Origin: Gremmenia infestans
Taxonomy: Eukaryota > Ascomycota > Leotiomycetes > Helotiales > Hamatocanthoscyphaceae
Assembly (NCBI GenBank): GCA_032629725.1
Contig: JAFEVB010000036.1
Location: 496,001-560,000 of the forward strand
DNA length: 64,000 bases
Direction of reading: 5' to 3'
Part shown: piece by piece, positions 36,081 to 46,245 of the stretch
Position numbering within the stretch: the first letter of the stretch is position 1
Layout: each line of letters opens with the position of its first letter
Translations under genes and position numbers: made by a program
The notes under the pieces: generated by a model
What the model was told of the DNA's origin: nothing
Database searches by the model: none
Seen by the model: the letters and a program-made list of their open reading frames with translations, nothing else

Positions 36081-36459
36081 ATGGGTGTGGAAAATAGACG
36101 ATAGGCCAAGGGCCCAAGAGAAGGAGGTTGTGGGGATCTAGATCGATCCCGCTTTATATTCTACTGTAACCATATTTTAACCTGCATATGCAAAGCAAGC
36201 TACTTTCCCTGTATAATAGAAGATCCACTTGGATGGATAGTGCTTGTATATTCAACTTGTGTAAATCACAGGCTGCAAAATCCAACTGTCTTGGATTCGA
36301 CTCGATATATCTGATGCTGCGAACTTTGTTAAACCCCCGCTCTTTTCATAGCAATTATTTTTATTTCTTGCCCCAGTAGCCCAGCGCCGATCAATGCCGA
36401 TGCAAAACCATATGCCTCATTATTCATACAAATCATCAATGAACGCCCCCCCTCCATAC
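36081..36459. other. Convergent spacer, nothing recognised
   Basis: Holds the 3' ends of the polygalacturonase and YPI1-like genes only. Confidence 0.6.
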
Positions 36460-37062
36460 TCACTCCTTCCCCTTAACCTTTGGTACCTTCTCATACGCAT
36501 TCGGACTCCTCGCCCTCCCCTTCCCCTTATCCTTACCATGCTCATGTCCATCATGCCCACAATCCTTCTTCCCATTCCCTCTTCCACTCGGCCTCGCACC
36601 CCCATCATCACTATCACTATCACTATCATCACTACTGCTATCCGACGAACTCTCATCACTCGACTCATCTATAGCCTTCGGCGCATGATAAATACAACAC
36701 ACTATCCCACAAATCATTAGCCATCACTCACTCACTTCCTCCCACTACCCATAATAATAACCATAGCTATAATCATATCATAACATAACATAACATAACA
36801 TACCTTTACTCTTCTTCCTCCCCAACCCCTCATTATCAACCACGTCCTCCGCCCACTGTATCCGTGGTCTCCTCGTCCTCGTCCCCATACTCGCCTCCTC
36901 CTCCCTTGTCGCGCCCCGTAAATGCAGCACTGGCGCACTAGTAGTCGTGCTGGGTATTTGCGGTCTATCCGAAGTAGACGTCGAGGCCGGGATCTGCACT
37001 TGGGTTTGCGCGGTTGTGCCTGAGCCAGAGGCGCGCGAGGCTGTTGCGCTATTTGATGCCAT
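36460..37062 (-). CDS. YPI1: Type 1 protein phosphatase inhibitor YPI1 (PPP1R11 family)
   Basis: Two exons, 37062-36804 and 36701-36460, give 166 residues. The PP1-docking motif RIQW is at 67-70 and is followed by AEDVVDNEGLGRKKSKVCC, the most conserved stretch of the family (yeast Ypi1, human inhibitor-3). Next comes IYHAPKAIDESSDE, then a Ser/Asp tract and a His/Gly/Lys-rich tail that may bind metal. Both termini are disordered, as expected. It would bind and regulate the PP1 catalytic subunit in the nucleus. The intron carries four TAACA pentamers next to its donor. On the coding strand they read as GTTAT repeats, so the splice site sits at the edge of a microsatellite. Confidence 0.9.
36779..36803. 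repeat. Pentamer microsatellite (TAACA)n inside the YPI1 intron
   Basis: Four to five TAACA units end exactly at the 5' splice site of the YPI1 intron (GTATGT on the minus strand). Confidence 0.85.
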
Positions 37063-37510
37063 TGCGTGTACGTGCCGTGCGAGATCTTGCGTCGTGTGCG
37101 AGGATGGCTGGATGGCTCGCTCTTTGTGAGGGGTCGTATGTTTTTTTCTTGAGAATGGTAGAATGGATGCGGGGGTAGGGTTTTACTCCGCGGCGTTCTT
37201 AGATACTGCTGGTAATGATGACGGGATTGCGGAGGTATCGAGGAAGGTACTTGCAGGGTACTGTATAGTAATGGATTGTATTTGAAGAAGTGAGGTGGAT
37301 GACGAAGCTTGCTTTGCCAGAATTTCTCGCATGTTGCCCCGCGGTTCACAATCGGCTGGTTGCGATTTATGCGGGTGTTAGCGCGGAACTTACCCCCTAG
37401 GAGGTTCGTATGACATAGTATTTTTATGCAGAGGTATACGAGATAATCTAAATCATAATATATTCATTCTCATCTTATCATTACCACTAAAGGTAGTCCA
37501 TACAAAACAT
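37063..37510. other. Intergenic, YPI1 promoter side
   Basis: Contains GGTACTGTATAGTA near 37257. No gene or RNA seen. Confidence 0.55.
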
Positions 37511-38920
37511 CTAAACAAGCACCAGAGCAAGTATCAAAGTCCCCAATATAGCTGCAAGATCTACCCCCTTTCTCTGGCTCGACGCCCCATTTGGACTCTT
37601 CTTTTGAGCGACAGCAGTCGAAGTCGGCGAGAGTGACGAACAGCTCGTGGCTCCACATTGCCATCCGCTAGGACAGCAATTTCCTCCATCACTAGCCGCA
37701 CAACTTGCCCATCCGCTTGCGCAGGCACCGGTTGGGCTATTGACGGTAGCTGCCGAGCCGACAGGAACGACAACCGTAACCCCAGTACTTATGATAGTCG
37801 TGGAGCTTGCTACTGGACATGATGTTGTTTGGCAGTCCCTTCCTGTTCGGCAACAGCCTCCAGCGTAGTAAGCATCGCAAGCGTAGAATCCGGTGGGACA
37901 TTGAGTTGGGCCTGTCGAGGAAGTAGTTGTAGATGTAGCGCTTGTAGGACGCACTGGAGCTACGCCTGTTGCTGAACTTGCTGAGGTTGTAGTGGAACTC
38001 CGGCTGGATGGTGAAGATGAAGATGAAGAAGATGGGGTTGATGTAGCTGTTGCCGTAGTCGAGGCAACAACGATTGTGCTGATTTGCGTGGTCGTTAAGA
38101 TGGAAATCGAGGACGCCTTAGTGCTGCTGAGGGTTTCAATTACAACTATCGTTGTCACTGAATTCATGACACCTAGTCACAAATTAGCCTTGAATCCCCC
38201 CAAAAAGAAGATAATGAAGTACTTACAGCCAACGCCCTCACAAACGAAGTTTGGTATACAGCATCCCCCTCCCAGCTCAGCAGCACAAGCTGTATTCGGC
38301 GCGTTGCAATCCGTAATCGTTCCCCCACAACTCCCTCCCACTGGACAACAACCGACGGGTCCTAATCCGGTATCCTGAATCTTAAAACAGTTCTCGTTCG
38401 CACCACAACAGCTATTCGGGAATCCAATCCCGTCACAACTCGTCGTCCCACTCGGACAAACAAAATCCCTCTTCTGTAACGCAGCAAGGACCGCAACACT
38501 CTCCATTGCCCTCCGAGCTCTCAAATCCGCATATGCTGTCCCGAAACCTGAATGTAGCGCAAACGGGGGCCGAAATGATATAGCCGCAGATGCATTCGCC
38601 AACAATCTAGCTTCCTCATCCTCATCCCTAGCTCGTAAAGGAGTGGTCAACATTGGTGATTGCACTTGGTCTTTCTCAAATTGCCAATATTCCATGTAGA
38701 ACTTCTCTCCCTCATCAGGACTCATTTTCATAACTCCCACAGGACTTCTTCCTAGTCGCAGATGCTCTTCCGCATCTCGTCGTCGATCGGTGCTTTCTAG
38801 TGAGCGTTTGGCTTGTGCTTCTACCAATGGTGCTGGCAATTGTTCTTCTGCGAAGACTGTGTGCGAGGCTATGAGGAGGATGATGGATGCCGGGAGGCTG
38901 AGGATGGAGGGGATTCGCAT
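37511..38920 (-). CDS. GPI-anchor-type secreted cysteine-rich surface protein
   Basis: Two exons, 38920-38227 and 38172-37511, give 451 residues. A signal peptide spans 1-24 (ILLIASHTVFA). A helical region up to about 160 follows, then Cys-rich modules of the form CPxGxxxC...CCxxxxxC. Two lie before the splice (CPSGTTSCDGIGFPNSCCG; GCCPVGGSCGGTITDC followed by GGGCCIPNFVC) and two after it (CPTGFYACDAYYAGGCC; CASGWASCAASDGGNCC). A Ser/Thr-rich spacer of about 80 residues separates the pairs and should be O-mannosylated. The C-terminus is a hydrophobic tail, LAAILGTLILALVLV, behind a polar SSQRK stretch, as in a GPI attachment signal. The family is widespread in ascomycetes but of unknown function; a cell-wall or adhesion role is inference. 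Confidence 0.82.
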
Positions 38921-39389
38921 GATGCAATTGTAGGATAATCTAAGACAATGCTGATGTGAGCGCTACAAAACTGGAAGCAGCAAATATCTGGATCGGTTAT
39001 GAAGAATGCAAGAGGAGAAGATCTAAAGCTGATTTAGATCATGATGCCGCAAGCTGGTGGCTGGTATTGTCAGGAGCAAGATTTCTGTAGCGTCAACAAA
39101 CAAACCGTGTGGCTGGGAGGTACAAACAAGGTCCGTCCCTGACTTGATCAAGTGTCTGTGGAGAACCAGAGTGTTAAACACGTCAAGCTAGCAACGTGTC
39201 ACTCACTTTTGTTGTTCTTGGGTTTCAATGCTAGTTAGTGCAAGGTCAAGGACTTAGAAATAAAAACATGGGCTGTGATGCATGTCTTCATCATGATCAC
39301 CTGACACCGCGAATCAACTTAACTCGGCACCTAACGGAACGCGAAAAGCTTCCCAGGTATCCCGCTTTCACCACAAGCCCATAGTAAAA
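38921..39389. other. Divergent promoter region, nothing recognised
   Basis: Lies between the start codons of the Cys-rich surface protein and the ATL gene. No motif or gene stands out. Confidence 0.55.
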
Positions 39390-40125
39390 ATGCCGCGTAC
39401 AGATGAAGCGGAATCATTCTTCTACGCAGTATACAGCGCCATTCAAGAAATACCATATGGAAAGGTCACGAGTTACGGTCACATTGCTGCATTAATAGGC
39501 ACTCGTAAGCCCTTTTCTAATCTCAACACCTTCAACTCTCCTATAGTAATTTGGAGCGTGCTTGTATTAACAAGACATCAGCTCAACGACCCCGCCAAGT
39601 AGGTCTCTGTCTCAAGCACCTCTCCACAGACCCCTCCCTCCCCCACCACAACGGCAACGTCCCTGTAAGGAAAACTGGCTCTTTGATTTTACCCTACCTA
39701 CTTCTATCACGTTTTGTCTTATGTACTCCAATTACTCCTTACATACTTCCTGAACTGGAAACATAAGCTCCTTCTACTCCCGAAACCTTCTTGAATAGGA
39801 AATAACTAACTCCCCATGATCTAGTGGCAGCGCGTTATAAACTCCAAAGGCATTATATCGCCTCGGTAAGTTCGTGTTCTATTCCCGCTCCGCGAAGTGC
39901 GTCTGCCATTCTTTCTGCATTAGAGCTGAGTCGTTGACTAGAGGTCATCCATCCGGAGCTGCGAACCAAGCACAAGTGTTACGTGGCGAAGGAGTTACTG
40001 TTAATACGGGCAACTTGGGCGAACTCAGGGTGGATTTTGCCGAGTATGGATGGTTTCCTAGACAGCTTCCCAGTGAGGAGGCGGCGGGGCTAGATCCTCA
40101 TATCATGTCCGATGATGAAGATTAG
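39390..40125 (+). CDS. ATL1: Alkyltransferase-like DNA-damage protein (ATL1)
   Basis: Four small exons, 39390-39504, 39582-39664, 39825-39865 and 39942-40125, give 140 residues. The sequence follows the O6-alkylguanine-DNA alkyltransferase fold: IPYGKVTSYGHIAALIGT, then PQRPRQVGLCLKHL (HTH and base-flipping region), then VPWQRVINSKGIISPRG. The PCHR active site is PWQR (Trp67 in place of Cys), so it cannot take up an alkyl group. This is the defining change of alkyltransferase-like proteins, which bind O6-alkylguanine and pass the lesion to nucleotide excision repair (S. pombe Atl1). The tail after EYGWFPRQLP is acidic and ends HIMSDDED. The third exon is only 41 nt. All four joins restore family sequence. 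Confidence 0.92.
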
Positions 40126-40764
40126 CGGAGGCAGAGCGCGATTTCAGGACGGACGTTGGGGGAATTTGAGCGCAGAGTAATTCCAAATGAAGACACCACA
40201 ATGAAAAGCAATGTGTGGAATGGTGTATATGGACGTAAAGCTTATGATACAGCGCAAGACCAGAACAAATCTGTCTTACTACGGTCCCCAACACCATCAT
40301 CCACATCAAAATTTCAGTAAACATGCGTAGTAAATGTCTCGCCAGCTGATCAGCTCGCCACGTCTATTGACTCTATGTCTTGATGAGACTCGAGTATAGG
40401 ATGGTCCCTCCCTTCCTCCCAGCCCACAGTTTGGAGTGAATTGGCCAATCTCATTAGCAGAAATCCTCGAGACTAAACTATGCCACTTATACTGATACCA
40501 ATATCAGACCTCTTTCTCTCATGGCAAGTGCCAAGTAGGACTCACCAAATTTTGGCAGTTCGAGAACATCTCATTCCAACGCTTCCATAGCTTGTTTCCA
40601 CCCAAGAATCCAGGCAAATCATCAAATCTTCTATCGATGCAGCCACTCTAAGTAAAGTATGCAGCAAAGAATGATCCGCATGTTATGTAATATTGAGGCG
40701 CTGCAATACCGTTGATGCTAAGCATCGGCGCCGGATTATATATTTCGTGGCTGAGTATGATTAC
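40126..40764. other. Convergent intergenic spacer
   Basis: 3' flanks of ATL1 and the PBP1-like gene. No gene supported. Confidence 0.55.
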
Positions 40765-43720
40765 TCATTTTGCCTCCTCACCACCCTCCGAGGCTCGTGC
40801 TTGAGGGCCATTGGGAATCTGATTGTTCGATGGGCCATTAGGATGTTGGCCGTGCGGCTGGAAGTTTTTATTATTGTTATAATTGCCGTTAGGATGATTG
40901 TTCCGATGCTGCGGTCCATATTGATGCATCTGTTGTGGACTCGTACCGAACTGGTTTGGGCCGTTGTAACCGCGCATGGGCACTATAATGTGTTAGCAGC
41001 CGTTGAAAATGATGTTGGTTCAGTAAATCTTACTCTGTCCTGGTGACTGTTGATATATGGGCTGTCCATACTGAGGGCCTGGACTCATACCAGGGTTCAC
41101 ATTTCCATACATTGGTGGCTGGGACTGGTGGCCTTGTTGGGATCCTTGGCTCATCATCATTGGAGCAGCACCTCTTCCTGGGCTTGGGTAACCTCCATTG
41201 ACACCAGGCATTGGTGGAGGGTGACCATTCTGCGGTGGAATGAAGTGGTTTTGGCCGGCCGGGGGGTACATGACCTGGGGGCCAGGCGCCATACCTTGAG
41301 AAGTCATGAAGCTATTAGCAGGGTTTTGCATCATGATGGGTCCCATATGTTGTTGCTGTGGCATAAATTGGTGATTCTGAGAGAGTGATCTGAAGCCCTG
41401 CATTGGTGGCGCGCCGGGATATTGCACCATCGGGGGATTGTACGGCAACTGAGGTTGACCCATGGGCGATGATGGGAATGCCATAGGAACATTATGGGGT
41501 CGAGGGGAGGCATACGACTGCGCAGACTGGGAAGGCATCATCCGATGGTCGTCAGGGCCATTGAAAGGTGGAGTTGGACCATGGCCATGTTGATTGCCAT
41601 GAAGATTCATGGGCGGCTGTCGGGGAGACTGTCTTGGATGGACACCTTGTTGCAGATGCAAAGGCAGTTGGTATTGATGGGGAACTTGAGGAATAGCATG
41701 GGAAGGATTTGGCGAAGATAGGGTTTGTGTTGGGAAGGGTGCCATCTCGAACAACTCTTTATAAGTCAAGTGCATTGTCGAATCAGGCTTCTCATCATCA
41801 GAAGGCGATCGCCAAGTAGGAAGTGTATCAAAAGCGGGCTTTGTGCCACCAGTCTTCGCCCAGTCCTTTCCAGGTGGTGGCTTGATCGACAGGATATGTT
41901 CCAGAGCATTGAACTTTTCCTTCAAAGAAGGTCGCTCTGAGGTAGGAACGGGCTTGTGCTTCAGCAGTGACTTCGTGGCTGGAGCAGGTGGCTCCACAGC
42001 ATTGGCAGCAGATCGAGGGCTTGATCCACTGCTAGGGTTGCCGTTGGGGTTGAACGTCGCGGCATGCGGACTTGGCCGGAACTCGCTGCTGTTTGGATTC
42101 AATCTTCCACTTTGGGCGCTTGTTACACCACTTGAGCGGCGAGAGAAATTCGGGTCGGCGACGTTGGAGGGTCCTGTTGGTGGAAGCCTCGTCTCATGAA
42201 TAGGCATGGGGTTCACAGGAAGCTGGGTATGCTTGTTCTGTTGCTCAATGTTTCTCAGCCTCTGGCCTAGATTTCCAGGTGGACGGGCCTGCTGAGAGGG
42301 CATTGCTTGCTGGGCTCCAGGTCTATCTGGGCGGAAGGACTGAGAATTGTTGTATGAGCCTTGGTGTTGAAATCCAGGGTTTCGATTAGCGTTCTGTCGG
42401 CCAGGGGCATTAGGTGAAGGGGTTGCGCCGTGCGTTGTAGGGACAGGACGAGTAGCTGGTTTAGCCTCTGAGGTTGTTGATATAGCTTTGGTGGCTTCGG
42501 CAGGGTTAGCCTTGGCCGCTTCCGCGTTGCGCTTTGCCTTTTCTTGAATCTCCTGTTGCTTTGCGGGGTCTTTAGCAATGATAGACACAAGGTCCTTGGG
42601 AACTGGTGTGTTGAGCTTGAAGCTATCCGCAAACTTCTTTAAGTCATTGAGCTTGACCTCTTTGTCATTTCGGGCTTTCTGTGTGCGGATTGTTGCAACA
42701 TTGTTTCTCTCTCGGGTAGCGAATGTCTTATAGGCGCCCAGAACGTCACGTTCAACAGTGGCTGTAGCGTTTGGAGTAGCAATGCTTTTGACCTGCGGCG
42801 AAGCGTTGTGGCTGACGGATGAGGTTTGCGCGCCGGCAGCCACTTTCGGCTCCGGAGTAACACTCGTCTCAGTCGTTGTAGGTGGAGTAGCAGCTTCAGG
42901 CTTGGAGGGCTTTTGCCCGGGAGCAGGCTTTTTTTCAACACTTGACTTATCAGGACGTGCGAGCTGTGAAGATATGATTGCAGGATCCACAGGCGCACCG
43001 GCAACAGTTGATTGTCCTGTAGGGGCCCGTCGAGCCGGGGGTGTGTATTTGTTGTTTGCGGAAGAGAGGGGTGGGAAGTCTTGTTGTCGGCGGACACCAC
43101 TATATCTGAAAGGAGGTTAGCAAATTGAACAGGAAACAAATCACTTTAACATACTTATCCTCCTCATCACCAATATCGCCGCTTTTAATATTGTCTGTGA
43201 CTCGCTCTTCTGCAACATGAGAATTGGTAGCCGCACTGCGCTCAATCTCCCTCGCTTTGATTTCCGCGTCTGCAACTCTTTGCTTGTATTGAGGGTGGCT
43301 TTTGTCAAGGGGAGTTGTATATATGTTTTCATCGTAGTCAGTTTTCACACCAAAAAGGCGCTCATTGACATCAAACTGATCCCATGGGACACCTGGCGTT
43401 TTCATTCTTGTGGACTCCAAGGAGCCATCAACGTCTTCAGGGGCATCGGGAACCCATCTTTGAAGAACGCGCTCGCCTTGATTTCTGCCATTAGAAATAG
43501 CGCTATCTGTCCTGAAAGAGCTTGCATTGCCTGGGGTCGTTAGTGGCATCCATGGATCGACACGGGTGCTTGACTCACCATTCTGTACTCTTCCATCGTT
43601 TGTGCCTCCGCGAGCCTCCGACGGCTCCTTTCGAGAGAAAGCCATATTCGGTTGCTGATACTTGGACCTAGGTGTACCGTTGGTGTTCGACATATCGCTA
43701 AGCTTTTTCCCTTGCACCAT
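40765..43720 (-). CDS. PBP1: Ataxin-2/PBP1-like protein with LsmAD domain and PAM2 motif
   Basis: Four exons, 43720-43579, 43530-43155, 43105-41034 and 40982-40765, give about 935 residues; an internal start at 43693 (MSNTNGTPR) would give 926. The LsmAD domain spans about 97-165, starting WDQFDVNERLFGVKTDYDEN. A PAM2 motif, LNPNSSEFRPSPHAATFNP, at about 508-526 should bind the MLLE domain of poly(A)-binding protein. The remaining 400 residues are Pro/Gln/Gly/Asn-rich and prion-like, suited to stress-granule assembly. The protein would regulate mRNA stability, polyadenylation and TORC1 in the cytoplasm. I cannot find the Sm-like domain that usually precedes LsmAD; only 48 residues lie upstream of FRTD. 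The first intron (48 nt) is in frame and has no stop, so a retained form adds 16 residues. Confidence 0.88.
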
Positions 43721-46245
43721 AGTTCAACACGTTGGAGGCTAGCTGCTACTCAAGTCGAGGCCGTCGTAGACCGACACTATTCGATTCAATGGCTCCAGTA
43801 ACCTGCTGGGGTTGATTAGCATCATAGTTGAATGGTGAGAAATTCACGTGCGAGGCTTTGACTACTCGACACCCAGCTTGACATAATGATTGATGACCCG
43901 GTGCGAGGTTGCCCTGCCGGCAGAACCACCCGCTATCAAGGGAACTGTAGAGCGTACCTTCTGATTGACTACTTGGCGCGTGAGGCTCACAGAAGGTGAA
44001 CTGTCGCGCCAATGTTGTGCTTGTGGATCGATTATGAACTCCTCCAGGGCTGGCTTGCAAGGCAAGCTCTCAACCTCCCTACTGAATTGATAACAGTCAG
44101 CATGTGCGAATTTATTACAATAAATGCCTGATGCAAGTCGATGAGAAGATGTTGGGACGTTGCAGCTCAGAGCATCGACGCACAACAAGGGCATAGATAA
44201 AATGAGGCTGGTTGTCAGGGAGTGTCTCACCACGAAATATTACGAAGGCTTGCGAAGCTTCCAACGCTCTCCTCTTCGCGTCAGGCCAATTTGCTGTGGG
44301 GAGGGAGTCGACGATGTGCGCGATTCTGTAGATGTCGAGAGAATTTGGGATTCAAGGATCGCGGAAGGGTGAATTGTGGAAGGGGAAGCTGGCCAAGCGA
44401 TGGTGCGCAAGCTCGATGTTCAAACTGCTGTATCAAGAAATGGCTGGAAGAAGGAAAGACACCTCAAGACAAGACAGCACTCCGCTCTCAACACACGCTG
44501 GCCATCAACCACCTCGGGGCAGCAATAGAGAGGGCTAAGGGAGGACGAGAAGGAAGAGCACAAACAGGTCGGGGATGACTGAGAGGGCCAAGCAGACGCA
44601 GAGGTTGAGGTGGAAGATTGTAGAGGTGTAGGGTCGTTACGGCGAACGGCAGTTTAATCCCTTTTAGATGCTAGGTTTGGCTTTCTTTGCGCTTGCGAGT
44701 GCGAGGGAGGCCGTGCACCAAGAACCCTGGCAGAATATTCGGGAGCCAGGAGTTAGTTTGGTCCAAAGGCGAGGGAGGGAGGCCAAGGGAAAGGGAACCC
44801 GGGCTGTCATCTGGATTATCTACTCTACTTCGCTTTGTTTCAAATACTCGACTTTACAATTGAAGGGTTCGAAGCGCATGTAATTGCCAGTCGACTGCTG
44901 CTACTATGTTCACAAATTCGTTGCATCCAAATCCCAGATTGTGCACAGCTTTCCATCCGACACCTGCAACGCATCTTAGGTCACGTCTTTCCTTTTTCCT
45001 AACATCATACACGTACTCCCACCATATTTCATTTGCTCAAACAATAGTCAAAGGGAAAAGGTCCATAAAGTACCGGCTAGGAGGGATGTGAGGCCGGAGT
45101 GGGTGTTTTGTGAGAGAACCAATCACCCACAAGATGTGGTTCTATTCCACTTCTATCCCATCCAATGAGTCAGAAGAAATATATTAGAAATAGCTGTCTT
45201 GCTTGCACGTATCATAATGGTGGTGTCATGCAGAAAGGGTACCCTATCTTTTGTTGCATACTGTAGAAAGAGAAAGCGGACACTTAGTAATATTTGTTTC
45301 CTCTCCCATGTCCATTCAACGAATACCGGTAATTGATATTTCACCGGTATACATATAGGTACCTACCCATGGCCGACGACTGGAGAGAACTTGAAGGGAA
45401 TCGAATGTCGAATCTCGTACTATTTCTGATCGAAATTGAGCCCAACAGCGACGGGAAAGAGCATTTGTACTACACAGAATTATCGAGTCCGTTATCCAAT
45501 AATCCAGTAAGTGCGACCAACCAGATGGGCGGACAACATGATTGTTACTGCCTTGAGATTTGATGAATATGAGGAGGCATTAGCATATTAGCATGATATT
45601 ATAAGAGAATCAAGGAATCATAGGCATTTGTCCTAGATATAAGTTGTTTTTACCTTTAACGCCCTCTAATACTATAGTGTCGCATTACCTACTCTGTATT
45701 ATCTATTTAATATTAGTATCTTACCTAAGGTATATATATGTGTCGCGGTACTCCGTAGGTAGAAATCAAAGCTTCTAGAATATTACCCGAAGAAGCAGCC
45801 CTGAACAGGTCTGCCCTTCTGAAGTGTCCTTTTCCTGCCGTTCGCTGGCCTTACCACCCACGCACCAAGCCACTATTGTTCCTGCTGTGGTTTTATGTTC
45901 CGAGAAAAAGGTTGAAACAATGTGCTGTAGTGTGCGGTATCTGACTTCCCCAGACCTTTCATGCATTGTTTCGAAATTCACAAGCCTCGAATTGTCACGC
46001 TAAGCTAACTTTATACTTTTCTCGCTAATCCCAATTCGGAATGGTATGATGCCGTAGCCGTATCTGGACGCTGTCGGCCGGCGATAGAGACGGACACTTC
46101 AACTTAACATTCAATCAACCATCTGCAAAGCTCCCGCCCACACGCCGCCTATGTGATTAATAGACGCTCTATCCAAGATAACATGACTGCTTATAGGGAC
46201 GACTAGCAGAACTTGTCCTCACAAGCATCCACAGAAACCACAGAC
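43721..46245. other. 2.5-kb divergent intergenic region
   Basis: Between the starts of the PBP1-like and BUD6-like genes. No frame with family resemblance was found on either strand, including a search for a missing Sm domain of PBP1. It contains CTCTACTTCGC near 44822 and a TACTCCGTA at 45749-45757. Part of it may be long leaders or an unrecognised exon. Confidence 0.5.
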
